Assembly: GCF_004745505.1 (NCBI RefSeq)
Contig: NZ_RKLX01000012.1
Coordinates: forward strand, 19,465 to 83,464
Length of the DNA stretch: 64,000 nucleotides
Source: Levilactobacillus suantsaiihabitans
GTDB lineage: Bacteria > Bacillota > Bacilli > Lactobacillales > Lactobacillaceae
Direction of reading: 5' to 3'
Position 1 is the first letter of the stretch, and every line of letters begins with the position of its first letter. The notes beneath the pieces are model-generated. The model did no database searches. It was not told the origin of the DNA and was given only the letters and a program-made list of their open reading frames with translations. The position numbers and the translations under genes are program-made. Positions 1-8,063 of this stretch are shown one piece after another.

Positions 1-272
1 GCACGAACTTTGGAATCGGCTGATCCCAGTGGAAAACGACGGTGGCCGGACAACATCATGGTATTGATTCGGCTATTGGTCCGCCACATAGCTTCCCGAA
101 AGGCCGTCCGCTCTTCCTTGGTCCAATCTAACCGGGCCAGACGTTCGTCACTTTCATCAATTGAGAATTCCAAAAAGTTAAAGCCCAATTCATGAACTAA
201 ATTAAACTTTTCTTCCCAAGTTAAATCTTGCGGTAATGCTTTTTCATAAATTCCTAGTGCATTCACTGTCAC
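1..272 (-). CDS. L-ribulose/L-xylulose 5-phosphate 3-epimerase (UlaE/SgbU type), N-terminal part
   Basis: The gene runs off the left edge, so only about 90 N-terminal residues are visible. The start region reads LGIYEKALPQDLTWEEKF, followed by LGFNFLEFSIDESDERLARL. This is the characteristic beginning of the UlaE/SgbU/UlaE-like TIM-barrel epimerases, which interconvert L-xylulose 5-phosphate and L-ribulose 5-phosphate. The GTG start at 270-272 overlaps the TGA stop of the kinase gene upstream (GTGA), and an AGGAGG lies about 10 bases before it, so translation is probably coupled. It is the last visible gene of the unknown-protein/kinase/epimerase operon. The family assignment is good. The exact substrate is inferred from the neighbouring LyxK-like kinase. 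Confidence 0.75.
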   Translation of the reverse strand, partial: MTVNALGIYEKALPQDLTWEEKFNLVHELGFNFLEFSIDESDERLARLDWTKEERTAFREAMWRTNSRINTMMLSGHRRFPLGSADSKVR

Positions 273-1801
273 TTTGCTACACCCTCCTGAAAGTTCTTCA
301 AGTCCTGCCAATGGCCATCTAACGCGGTTAACAAGCTGACGTAAGATCGGTACTTTTGGTCATACAATGCCACCTGATCAGGCTGTGGTTCATAACGCAC
401 CTTGACCCGCGACATCTGAGCAACCGCTGTTTCTAGGTCTGGGTATTGACCAACCCCTACAGCAGAAGTGATGGCACCGCCCAAGCCGCCTAATTCATTA
501 GCCGTGACCAATTCAACTGGCAAATTCAAAATATTCGCAAACATTTGCACCCAACTAGGTGAATTGGTCCCACCGCCGGACATCCGAACGACCTGTGGTT
601 GATGACCTAAGACCTTCAACAACTTCTCAACGTGGTATCGGTGGGCAAAGGCAATCCCTTCATAGACTGCCCGAATCATTTCTGATTTGGTTGTCGCACT
701 GCGCAGTCCAATAAATGCCCCCGAAGCGTCAGGGTCCGCATTACTGCCGTACAAAAACGGGAAGTAAATCAATTTAGAAAATGTCGCATCCGTGTTCTCC
801 AAGAAGACTTCCAAGTTGTCATAAATCGACTTGCCACTGGCCTCGGCATCTCGTTGCTCCGCTGTCATTAACATCTTAATGACGATAGCTAAGTTACCAG
901 CTGAAGTGGGGCTGGAAGCTTCAATTAGCTTCTTCCCAGTAGGAAAGATAGAGTTCATCAGCCCACTATCTTCCGGTGCCATTTTGTCATTGGGAAAGAT
1001 ATTCATGTTCCATGTTCCGGCAATCAGGCTGAACTTATCGTTGTCTAAAACACCCGTTGCAATCGCACAGGCATCAATATCAAACATCCCTCCAAAGACG
1101 GGGGTTCCTGCTTGAATACCCGTGAGTTGCTGAGCTTCCTCAGAAACATGACCACAGAGATCCGTTGCCTGTACCAGTCGGGGCATCTTCTGTGTTATCT
1201 CCGGAATTCCGAAGAAGTCAAACAGCCGTGAATCATAAGTCTGCGTATCCAGATTAATCAAATTATTACCAGAGACATCGCCAATTTCCTGGCAAATCTC
1301 GCCGGTCAACAAGAAGCGCACGAAGTCCTTATTCGACAAAACTGTCCCAATCTTCTGATAACGCTGCGGATCATTATCCTTCAGCCATCGCAAGATAACT
1401 GGCGCTTGGCTAGCCATTACGTGTTGGTGACTAATGTCAAAGATTTCATGAACCCGTTGTTCGAATCCGATCGCCAGTTTCTCAGCGCGGTCATCTGCTG
1501 AGAGAATGCCGTTCATAAAAATCTGATGCTGCTGATCCAAGACGTACAAACCCTTACCATGCCCTACCGTCGAAATCCCCGTGATTTCATCACCGTTAAG
1601 TTGGGCTTTGTGTAATGCAGACTGAATGGCAACGCCTAGATCTTTTCGCAGTTCATTTAAATCAATTTCATGAAAGCCAGGATGCGGCTCCTGATTCTTC
1701 GTCGGAAATGCTGTAACCGCTACCTGGTTACCCTGCTCATCAAAGATTGCTACCTTTGTATTTGTTCCGCCGTTATCAATCGTTAAAAAGTGGTTTGCCA
1801 T
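269..1801 (-). CDS. FGGY-family carbohydrate kinase, L-xylulose kinase (LyxK)-like
   Basis: A 510-residue two-domain sugar kinase of normal FGGY length. The N-terminal phosphate-binding segment DNGGTNTK is at residues 9-16. Later segments VGHGKGL, ILSADDRAEK, EASPTSAGNL, FPFLYGSNADP and SGGGTNSPSWVQ resemble E. coli L-xylulose kinase LyxK more than D-xylulose kinase XylB. It would phosphorylate a pentulose (L-xylulose the best guess) with ATP in the cytoplasm, making the substrate of the epimerase encoded directly downstream. AGGAGG lies upstream of the ATG start. It follows the unknown 335-residue protein after 12 bases and belongs to the same operon, behind a LacI-type operator at 2843-2856. 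Family certain; substrate inferred. Confidence 0.8.
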   Translation of the reverse strand: MANHFLTIDNGGTNTKVAIFDEQGNQVAVTAFPTKNQEPHPGFHEIDLNELRKDLGVAIQSALHKAQLNGDEITGISTVGHGKGLYVLDQQHQIFMNGILSADDRAEKLAIGFEQRVHEIFDISHQHVMASQAPVILRWLKDNDPQRYQKIGTVLSNKDFVRFLLTGEICQEIGDVSGNNLINLDTQTYDSRLFDFFGIPEITQKMPRLVQATDLCGHVSEEAQQLTGIQAGTPVFGGMFDIDACAIATGVLDNDKFSLIAGTWNMNIFPNDKMAPEDSGLMNSIFPTGKKLIEASSPTSAGNLAIVIKMLMTAEQRDAEASGKSIYDNLEVFLENTDATFSKLIYFPFLYGSNADPDASGAFIGLRSATTKSEMIRAVYEGIAFAHRYHVEKLLKVLGHQPQVVRMSGGGTNSPSWVQMFANILNLPVELVTANELGGLGGAITSAVGVGQYPDLETAVAQMSRVKVRYEPQPDQVALYDQKYRSYVSLLTALDGHWQDLKNFQEGVAK

Positions 1802-1813
1802 GGTTACAGCCTC

Positions 1814-2821
1814 CTAATCGATGTCGATGGCGTAAATAGCGACTTGATTGGCTTCACGGTTAGCGGACAACAGGTAAGTCTGACCATTCTTTTCGTAAAC
1901 AGTTACGTTACTTGGGCCAACTTGTTGGTCGATCAATTGTGCATCCAGGTGATCACTGGTGATCAATTCCAGATTTTGCTTACCAGATCGCCACCCAAAG
2001 ATGAAGTAGTCTCGGTTGCCTAACTTACCACCCCAAATGGCATGGCCAAACGGGGTGTCCGCTTCGCTGCGCGCGATAGAGTTGAAGTGATCATCTGACA
2101 CGCGTAGATATGGGCCGTGGAAACCTTCAATCGTCAAGTATTCTTCTCGACCATCTTGGTTAATATCAGCACTGAAAATATCTGAAGTTTCAATGTCTGA
2201 CAATTGTTCTAACTGCCAATCAGCTGTTGCCGTGGGTGGCGTTAATTTGAAAATCCCTTGAACGCCGGTAATCAGCGAATAGCCGTTCATCCGCTTGTAA
2301 CCATGGTTCTTTGTCAATGTGAAGTCAGGCAGAGCCCGCAAATTATCCACTCGAGCAGCATCATCGTCATAGTCACCGACCCAAACCTTGCCAGGATCCG
2401 TCCAGTCGTCAGTATCCTTTTTGGAGTTGGCAATAGAGCAGCCCACGTACCAGTAACCTTTACCATCGGCCTTAGGAAGAATGTCAAAACGGTGGATGTA
2501 TGGGAAGTCCCCAACGATCGTTTGATCCCAGTCCTGACCGTTAAAGGTTTCCTTGACGATCCGGCAAGCCGCTGAATTAAAACCAGGATAGAACTTCTGG
2601 GTGGCCAAAAAGTTTAATGTCCCAGGAATTTGAACCATCGTCATGGTTCCTCCAACATCGGGCCAGACGGTCGTTCGTTGATAATCATTATTCAAATCGT
2701 AGGCGTAACAAGGCTTGTTTTCTTCCGAAGCCACCACAATAAAGTCGTGGTCGCCCTGCTGTAACCGCATAATGGCGTAACAGTGATCTAACTCATCTTT
2801 GAAAATCTTTTCGAACTTCAA
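1814..2821 (-). CDS. Unknown cytoplasmic protein, possibly beta-propeller, of the sugar-acid operon
   Basis: 335 residues starting at TTG with GGAGG about seven bases upstream. There is no signal peptide or membrane segment. The sequence is rich in aromatic and acidic residues, and segments such as FSADINQDGREEYLTIEGF (an FG-GAP/calcium-loop-like DxNxDGxxE pattern near residue 220) and recurring beta-rich blocks suggest a beta-propeller or VCBS-like fold. I do not recognise a named enzyme family. It is the first gene of the operon controlled by the operator at 2843-2856, with the kinase 12 bases downstream, so a role in handling the same sugar acid (lactonase, mutarotase or sensor) is possible but unproven. 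Confidence 0.6.
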   Translation of the reverse strand: MKFEKIFKDELDHCYAIMRLQQGDHDFIVVASEENKPCYAYDLNNDYQRTTVWPDVGGTMTMVQIPGTLNFLATQKFYPGFNSAACRIVKETFNGQDWDQTIVGDFPYIHRFDILPKADGKGYWYVGCSIANSKKDTDDWTDPGKVWVGDYDDDAARVDNLRALPDFTLTKNHGYKRMNGYSLITGVQGIFKLTPPTATADWQLEQLSDIETSDIFSADINQDGREEYLTIEGFHGPYLRVSDDHFNSIARSEADTPFGHAIWGGKLGNRDYFIFGWRSGKQNLELITSDHLDAQLIDQQVGPSNVTVYEKNGQTYLLSANREANQVAIYAIDID

Positions 2822-2842
2822 TGTATTTCCTCCAGATTCTTT

Positions 2843-2856
2843 GTTAACCGGTTAAC
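2843..2856. promoter_or_regulatory. LacI-type operator O1
   Basis: Perfect 14-bp palindrome GTTAACCGGTTAAC, 22 bases before the start of the unknown-kinase-epimerase operon. It matches three other sites in this regulon at 4106, 5637 and 5733 (shared pattern GTTAANCGNTTAAC or its near form), as expected for binding by the LacI-family regulator encoded at 4344. Confidence 0.75.
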
Positions 2857-2871
2857 CAAAACTGTAAAGCA

Positions 2872-2897
2872 GAACCACTCCTGTAACAGAGTGGTTC
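2872..2897 (-). terminator. Hairpin between dehydrogenase gene and downstream operon
   Basis: A perfect 9-bp stem (GAACCACTC / GAGTGGTTC) with an 8-base loop lies 46 bases after the dehydrogenase stop. The downstream T-tract on the minus strand is weak, so it may be a leaky terminator or an RNA processing or stability element separating the dehydrogenase message from the next promoter. Confidence 0.45.
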
Positions 2898-2943
2898 ACT
2901 TGGACCAGTTTCAATTAACTATCTTCATTGAGACGATGCTTAC

Positions 2944-3900
2944 TTAGGCGTTCACGTGATTCAAAGGCTTGCCGTCGCGGATGAATGAGATCAAGTTGCG
3001 AGAAGCTTCTTGAGCAATCGCAACTCGCGCTTCTAAAGTCCCAGTCCCAGCGTGAGGCGACATGATGACGTTGTCCAAAGCGCGTAAGTCAGCAGAAACG
3101 TTTGGTTCATTTTCAAAGACGTCTAAGCCAGCACCAGCGATTTGGCCGGTCTTTAAGGCAGTAACTAAATCAGCTTCCTTGATCAGAACACCCCGAGCAG
3201 CATTGACAATGTAGGCCGTGTTCTTCATCTTACTGAAGACATCTGCGTTGAAGATACCTGTCGTTGATGGCAGAGCTGGTGCATGCAACGTAATCACATC
3301 CGCAGTCTTAACCAACGTGTCAAAGTCAACGTAAGTCACGTCTAATTTGGCTTCCAAGTCGCTGTCAAGCCGACGAACATCGTTGTAAATAACCTTCATG
3401 CCCAAAGCTTGGCAGAAGCGACCAACTTCGGAACCAATCCGGCCCATACCGTAAATCCCCAAAGTCTTGCCTTGTAGGCTCATACCCATGTACTTTTCTT
3501 CGGAAACGTCCATCCAATCGCCACGACGGACAACCTTGTCATAAAAGTATAACCGACGAACCGTAGCCAGTAACAATGCAAAGGTCATTTCAGCAGTTGG
3601 TACCCGAACACCCATTGGGCAGTTAGAAACGACAATGCCTTTTTCCTTAGCATAAGCAATGTCAATATGGTCAAAACCAACACCGTTAGCTGTAATAATC
3701 TTCAAGTTCTTACCGGCATCAATCAATTCACGGTCAGCCTTAGTTCCCATCAACAGTAAACCATCAAATTGGGCAAGGTTGGCTAAAATCCATTCACGTG
3801 TTTCCTTTTCTGGATCATAAGTCACGTCGAAGACTTCTCGTAATTCAGTCAATCCGGCTTCTGGAATGATTCCCGTAACTAATACTTTTGCTTTACTCAT
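2944..3900 (-). CDS. D-isomer-specific 2-hydroxyacid dehydrogenase
   Basis: 318 residues. The NAD(P)-binding Rossmann motif GMGRIG is at residues 151-156. The catalytic triad typical of the family is present: Arg236 in NAARG, Glu in VFENEP near 263-265, and His283 in SPHAG. Overall it resembles glyoxylate/hydroxypyruvate and 2-ketogluconate reductases, so it would reduce a 2-keto acid to a 2-hydroxy acid (or the reverse) in the cytoplasm. In this cluster a keto-sugar-acid substrate is plausible, taking the place of the unrelated reductase YiaK in the E. coli diketogulonate pathway. It is transcribed divergently from the LacI regulator. Operator O2 and a cre site lie in the shared intergenic region. 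Exact substrate unknown. Confidence 0.85.
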   Translation of the reverse strand: MSKAKVLVTGIIPEAGLTELREVFDVTYDPEKETREWILANLAQFDGLLLMGTKADRELIDAGKNLKIITANGVGFDHIDIAYAKEKGIVVSNCPMGVRVPTAEMTFALLLATVRRLYFYDKVVRRGDWMDVSEEKYMGMSLQGKTLGIYGMGRIGSEVGRFCQALGMKVIYNDVRRLDSDLEAKLDVTYVDFDTLVKTADVITLHAPALPSTTGIFNADVFSKMKNTAYIVNAARGVLIKEADLVTALKTGQIAGAGLDVFENEPNVSADLRALDNVIMSPHAGTGTLEARVAIAQEASRNLISFIRDGKPLNHVNA

Positions 3901-3931
3901 AAGATATACGCTCCTTAAAGTGTCTTGTCTT

Positions 3932-3945
3932 TGACAACGGTTACA
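3932..3945. promoter_or_regulatory. Candidate cre site (CcpA)
   Basis: On the minus strand it reads TGTAACCGTTGTCA, matching the cre consensus TGNAANCGNTNNCA in full. It sits 32 bases upstream of the dehydrogenase start, a position suited to carbon catabolite control of that gene. Confidence 0.55.
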
Positions 3946-4105
3946 AATGCATCACGGTGTCAAGCCATTAAGTTATTCGCTTAACTTTCCACTAAAAACT
4001 TATTGTTTCCGGTGGTTCGCTAAGCCCAATGCTTGTTAATTCGGTCTAAAAATCAGTAAACTGAATAATTTGGTGGTAATTCAATCAAACTTAATTTAGA
4101 ATGTG

Positions 4106-4119
4106 GTTAAGCGGTTAAC
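4106..4119. promoter_or_regulatory. LacI-type operator O2
   Basis: GTTAAGCGGTTAAC, one mismatch from a perfect palindrome and nearly identical to the sites at 2843, 5637 and 5733. It lies in the divergent region between the dehydrogenase and lacI-family genes. It may therefore control one or both, including autoregulation. Confidence 0.7.
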
Positions 4120-4343
4120 TAACTTTACAAGAAGAATTCTAAAGCTATTATGCTGGTTTGTCAACCGTTGATTTAAAACTTGTTGTTAGGATTGTTAGCG
4201 ATTGCATTGGTTAGCGGCCAATCTGCAACCGTTTTAATTTACTTTCTGCTATCATTATCGACCCCCAAGATCGATAACCATGCTAAACTAACAGTAAAGA
4301 CTACTCAGTGTGAAAGATGTTTGCATCTTAGAAGGAGTTTATC

Positions 4344-5351
4344 GTGGATAAATTTACAATCAAGGACATTGCCAAACTAGGAGAAGTTTCCACGGCAACG
4401 GTCTCGAATTACTTAAATGGCAATTATGCCAAAATGTCTCAAAATACCCGTGATAAGCTAGCGGGCATCATCAACAAAACCGATTACCACCCGAGCACGA
4501 CTGCCCGCAGTCTGGCTAAAAATGAAAACAAAACGATTGGCGTTTCCGTTGCCGACATTACCAACCCCTTTACCTCTCCGGTTATTTCTGGGATCTCAGA
4601 ACGTTGTGCGGCTTACGGCTATAAGATGGTCTTCACCAATTCCAACAACGACGAGCAACGAGAAATTGAAAATATCAACCGTCTGCGAGCTGAAGAAGTT
4701 GCCGGCTTAATCATTGATCCGGTAAATCCCGACAGCAACGTCTACAATCAGCTTTCCAACGCCACTACGGTAATCGTCGACCGCCAAGCCCGCCGTAGTG
4801 TCATTGATTCTATTGTGACTGATAACCGCGACGCCGTTAAAAGTATGGTCACACAAATGGTTAATCAGAAGTATGACGAACTCTATTTCGTTACGTGGCC
4901 ACTTGAAGGCATCAGTACCCGGTTAAATCGCTACGATGGTTTTAAATTAGCCACTGGTTACCTGGATGACACCCACCTCATCACGATTCCATACGGTGAC
5001 TCACCCAAAGAAATGACGCTTTTTGTCGATCACTTAAAATCCGTCTTTAATGATAAGAAAAAGAAAATCGGCTTCTTTACTATGAACTCTCGGGTCTTAC
5101 AAAAGATGTTGATCACAGCTCAGCGTTTAAAGTACACCTACCCCGATGACTTCGGCGTCGCAACCTATGAGGAATTCGATTGGATGCAGCTCATGAAGCC
5201 TGGAATCAGTTGCATTCGCCAGGACTCTTTTGCCATTGGTTGTGCTGCCATGGATCTGATCAAGGAGAAACTCGATCACCATTTTTCCAGTGAACCAGCA
5301 GCAAAGGTTAAAATTATTCCAACTAAACAGGTTATCCGCCAAAGTTTTTAA
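4344..5351 (+). CDS. LacI/GalR-family transcriptional regulator of the sugar-acid regulon
   Basis: 335 residues. The GTG start at 4344 is chosen because GAAGGAG lies at 4331-4337 and the helix-turn-helix then begins at residue 5 (IKDIAKLGEVSTATVSNYLN), as in all LacI proteins. The rest is a periplasmic-binding-protein-like sugar-sensing domain (FTSPVISGI, LIIDPVNPDS, IVDRQAR). It lies between the two structural operons of the cluster. Four palindromes of one type occur in front of those operons and in its own upstream region, which makes it the likely repressor of the regulon. The inducer is unknown, probably a sugar acid, pentulose or phosphorylated intermediate. Confidence 0.9.
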   Translation: MDKFTIKDIAKLGEVSTATVSNYLNGNYAKMSQNTRDKLAGIINKTDYHPSTTARSLAKNENKTIGVSVADITNPFTSPVISGISERCAAYGYKMVFTNSNNDEQREIENINRLRAEEVAGLIIDPVNPDSNVYNQLSNATTVIVDRQARRSVIDSIVTDNRDAVKSMVTQMVNQKYDELYFVTWPLEGISTRLNRYDGFKLATGYLDDTHLITIPYGDSPKEMTLFVDHLKSVFNDKKKKIGFFTMNSRVLQKMLITAQRLKYTYPDDFGVATYEEFDWMQLMKPGISCIRQDSFAIGCAAMDLIKEKLDHHFSSEPAAKVKIIPTKQVIRQSF

Positions 5352-5375
5352 TTTTTAACTTAATAGCCCCTATTA

Positions 5376-5427
5376 AGCCCGTCATAACGGTCGTTAATGC
5401 ACCCAGCGATCATAATGACGGGTTTTT
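5376..5427 (+). terminator. Terminator of the lacI-family gene
   Basis: CCCGTCAT at 5378-5385 pairs with ATGACGGG at 5415-5422 and is followed by TTTTT. It lies 25 bases after the regulator stop codon. Confidence 0.65.
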
Positions 5428-5603
5428 GTGTTATCTTAAAGATCAATCCGAATATAATTTGTGAAATAAAAAAATGATCATATTTTTTGCTTGCAGAAGA
5501 TCACAGTCAAAACCCACCACCAACAGGTAATTGCCACTCGGAAGGGACGTTTTACACCTTAACAGACTTTGTGATTTTTTCATTAGCCCCTTGCTTTATT
5601 TTT

Positions 5604-5617
5604 TGTAATCGTTTACA
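5604..5617. promoter_or_regulatory. Candidate cre site before the YiaL-MFS-YiaL operon
   Basis: TGTAATCGTTTACA fits the cre consensus TGNAANCGNTNNCA at every fixed position. It is 20 bases upstream of operator O3, which suggests CcpA control combined with the specific LacI-type regulator. Confidence 0.65.
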
Positions 5618-5636
5618 CTTACGTTGCTTGATGGTG

Positions 5637-5650
5637 GTTAAGCGATTAAC
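5637..5650. promoter_or_regulatory. LacI-type operator O3
   Basis: GTTAAGCGATTAAC, same motif as the operators at 2843, 4106 and 5733. Paired with O4 96 bp downstream, it may allow DNA looping by a tetramer or two dimers. Confidence 0.7.
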
Positions 5651-5696
5651 TATATTTTAGAAATTTTGCTATTGTTTGTAATAAGCCCGTCATAAC

Positions 5697-5719
5697 GGCA
5701 ATTGATGTATTGCCTTTTT
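5697..5719 (+). terminator. Possible leader attenuator hairpin
   Basis: GGCAA at 5697-5701 pairs with TTGCC at 5710-5714 and is followed by TTTTT, within the leader between operators O3 and O4. The stem is short, so function is uncertain. The 17 bases around its left arm (5682-5698) repeat exactly the left arm of the lacI terminator (5374-5390). Confidence 0.3.
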
Positions 5720-5732
5720 ATTTAGAGTTTTA

Positions 5733-5746
5733 GTTAATCGCTTAAC
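5733..5746. promoter_or_regulatory. LacI-type operator O4
   Basis: GTTAATCGCTTAAC, located 22 bases before the first gene of the YiaL-MFS-YiaL operon. It is the reverse complement of the O3 sequence. Confidence 0.7.
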
Positions 5747-5768
5747 TAAAACTTGAGGAGGAATCGAC

Positions 5769-6218
5769 TTGCTCTACGTAAACTTAGCATCCTTTGATGC
5801 GCAAGATTATCAGCGTCTTCAGGAAGCTGTTAACTTCCTACAACAAACTGATTTAACGAAAACACCGCTTGGACGCAGTCACCAAGATGGTGAACGCTTC
5901 TACGTTCAAACGCTTGAATATGAAACCGAATCCATTGAAAATTTTGATTTTGAAATTCATCAACACCGACTGGATCTACACTATATCGTATCCGGTGAGG
6001 AACGCATCGACGTTTCACCAGATACTAATTTTGTGGGTCTCTCCCCTTACAATCCGGATAGGGACCTTCAATATGTACAACGTCCAGCAACATTCAACCA
6101 AGTCTTATTGCATCAAGGTGACTTCGTCTTAATTGGCATGCACGAACCTCATCGGACCAATGGCTTGATTGATCAGCCCACTCATGTTAGAAAAATCGTT
6201 TTGAAATTAGGTAGATAG
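5769..6218 (+). CDS. YhcH/YjgK/YiaL family protein (DUF386), first copy
   Basis: 149 residues from a TTG start with GAGGAGG nine bases upstream. The family is a cupin-like beta-sandwich (EbgC/YiaL) found in sugar-acid and sialic-acid loci. Conserved features visible are the HQHRLDLHYIVSGEE segment near residue 65 and MHEPHRTNG near residue 125, containing the likely metal-binding His and Asp residues. E. coli YiaL belongs to the 2,3-diketo-L-gulonate operon. The protein probably acts on a sugar or sugar acid anomer or as a small enzyme partner, but its reaction is not settled. It is 10 bases upstream of the transporter gene, in one operon. Confidence 0.8.
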   Translation: MLYVNLASFDAQDYQRLQEAVNFLQQTDLTKTPLGRSHQDGERFYVQTLEYETESIENFDFEIHQHRLDLHYIVSGEERIDVSPDTNFVGLSPYNPDRDLQYVQRPATFNQVLLHQGDFVLIGMHEPHRTNGLIDQPTHVRKIVLKLGR

Positions 6219-6228
6219 GAGCATTATC

Positions 6229-7479
6229 ATGGAAAATTCTACAGCCACAAGTAGTCACTGGACATTCCGCCAAGTGATGGTTATCGCTGGCATTTGGTTT
6301 GCCTTCTTAATTAGTTTTATTACTCGGTTGTCCTGGTCGACAATCATGCCTTCTGCAATTGATTCGTTACACTTTACTGTTCAACAAGGTAACTCCTACC
6401 TGACTGCCTTCTACATTGGTTATGCCATCACCGTTTTACCCGGTGGGATGCTGGCCGACAAGTTTGGCTACAAGAAGTTACTGCTCGCTGCCGTTTTAGG
6501 TAACTTAGTTGTGATGGGGGCCATGGTCTTCATGCAAGGTTACTGGGATGGCTTAGCTCTTCGGTTCATCTTAGGGTTAGTCAGTGGTCCTGACTTGTCA
6601 GCTTGTTTAGGAATCATCACTGAATGGTTTGATGGTAAGAAACGGGCAACTGCAACTGGTATCTTTAACACGTGTACTTCTTTTGGGTTGACCGTTATCA
6701 ACCTGTACGCCCCAACGGTTATGGTTCACTACGGTTGGCGTGCTGCTTTGGGTGTGACTGCTTTCTTCCCACTGGCTGCTTTGATTTTCGCCTTCTTTGC
6801 CCTTCGTGGTAACCCACCATTCCCACAACAATTTGGTGTCAAAGAAGCCGACGGCAAAATTGAGACCGAATCGTCTATGTCACGGTTGAAGAAAGCTATT
6901 AACAACCGTAGTGTGTGGATGTTAGCTATCACTGGTTTATTCGCTACTGGTGCTAAGTGGGGTGTTACCAACTGGGCCAACTTGTTCATCGTCAAGAATT
7001 TAAAATTTGACGTTGTGACTGCTGGTACTGCCATGTCTATCTTTGGGATTACTTCCGTGGTTTCCATGGTCGTTGCTGGTTGGATTTCTGACCACTCAAA
7101 ATGGTCACGTCACGTCTGGGCCGCTATCTTTATGGCCATCTTCACCCCAACTATTATTGGGTTTGCTCTGACGCCACAAGGTAGTCTCGGCATGTTGTAC
7201 TTCTGGACTGGTGCAATGGGTGTTGGTGCCTTCATGTTTAGTACCATTACCAACAACCTTTCCGTTGAAGTTGCACCAGCAGACCAACGAGGAACGGTTT
7301 CCGGTTTCATCAACGTTTTCAACCAAGTAGGTTCTTTCTTGGCCCCTGTCCTGTTAGGACAACTCTTAGCTTCAACGGGTAGTTATGTATCTTCATACTT
7401 AATTATCTCTGTCTTCCCGATTATCGCGGTCGTCGCTTTACTCTTTGTTCGTGAATCCGACGCCGATAAAAACAAATAA
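6229..7479 (+). CDS. MFS transporter, anion:cation symporter (hexuronate/sugar acid) type
   Basis: 416 residues with about 12 hydrophobic segments. The loop 2-3 motif GGMLADKFGYKKLL near residues 75-88 marks the major facilitator superfamily. General layout and the N-terminal WSTIMPSAI and RFILGLVSGPD stretches resemble the ACS/hexuronate-type symporters. It probably imports the sugar acid that induces this regulon. It is flanked by two YiaL-family genes (10 bases after the first, 24 before the second) and controlled by the same operators. In E. coli the corresponding transporter YiaMNO is a TRAP system, so transport appears replaced by an MFS protein here. Substrate inferred only from context. 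Confidence 0.8.
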   Translation: MENSTATSSHWTFRQVMVIAGIWFAFLISFITRLSWSTIMPSAIDSLHFTVQQGNSYLTAFYIGYAITVLPGGMLADKFGYKKLLLAAVLGNLVVMGAMVFMQGYWDGLALRFILGLVSGPDLSACLGIITEWFDGKKRATATGIFNTCTSFGLTVINLYAPTVMVHYGWRAALGVTAFFPLAALIFAFFALRGNPPFPQQFGVKEADGKIETESSMSRLKKAINNRSVWMLAITGLFATGAKWGVTNWANLFIVKNLKFDVVTAGTAMSIFGITSVVSMVVAGWISDHSKWSRHVWAAIFMAIFTPTIIGFALTPQGSLGMLYFWTGAMGVGAFMFSTITNNLSVEVAPADQRGTVSGFINVFNQVGSFLAPVLLGQLLASTGSYVSSYLIISVFPIIAVVALLFVRESDADKNK

Positions 7480-7503
7480 TTTATTTTAAAGGAGAAATTA
7501 CTC

Positions 7504-7971
7504 ATGGAATTTGGACTTAGCAAGAACCACCAACGCAACGAAAAGGTACAACAACGGATTCAAACAGCTTTAGACTGGCTTGATGCACGCTCTACTGAAG
7601 AATTACTGGCTGAACCCATTGGTCCTAAAGTGATCGCTGATGGCGTTGAATTACGTTTCCAAGAATACGATACCCGCGACTACGCTGGTATGACTTACGA
7701 AACTCACCGCGAACACATTGATATTCACTACATGATCAAGGGTGCTGAATGGGTTCGTTGGGCAGATGATGGGGATGCTGAACCCGTTAGCCCTTACGAC
7801 CCTGAAGAAGAAATCCAACGTTTCGGTCACCCTGCTTTCCATAGCAAGGCTCTCTTAACAGATCGCCATTACGCTATCTTTGACCCAACTGACTTACACG
7901 CTGCCCACGGGATGGTCGACGGTAAGGTTGGTCACAACCACAAGCTCTGCGTTAAGATTGCGTTGAACTAA
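7504..7971 (+). CDS. YhcH/YjgK/YiaL family protein (DUF386), second copy
   Basis: 155 residues, starting at ATG with AAGGAG seven to eight bases upstream. It shares the family signature with the first copy: HREHIDIHYMIKGAEW and later FDPTDLHAAHGMV supply the conserved His and Asp residues. Sequence divergence from the copy at 5769 is large, so the two paralogs probably have separate substrates or form a hetero-oligomer rather than being a recent duplication. It is the last gene of the operon and is followed by a strong bidirectional terminator. Confidence 0.8.
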   Translation: MEFGLSKNHQRNEKVQQRIQTALDWLDARSTEELLAEPIGPKVIADGVELRFQEYDTRDYAGMTYETHREHIDIHYMIKGAEWVRWADDGDAEPVSPYDPEEEIQRFGHPAFHSKALLTDRHYAIFDPTDLHAAHGMVDGKVGHNHKLCVKIALN

Positions 7972-7988
7972 TTCATTACTGAAATTAA

Positions 7989-8038
7989 AAAGAAGCATGC
8001 TGTCCCAGTACCTTGCTGAGATAACATGCTTCTTTTTT
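7989..8038. terminator. Bidirectional terminator between convergent genes
   Basis: AAGAAGCATG pairs with CATGCTTCTT and T-runs lie on both sides. It serves the YiaL operon on the plus strand and the small membrane protein gene on the minus strand. Confidence 0.8.
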
Positions 8039-8063
8039 GATCCAACTTTCGTATCGGTTGTCA

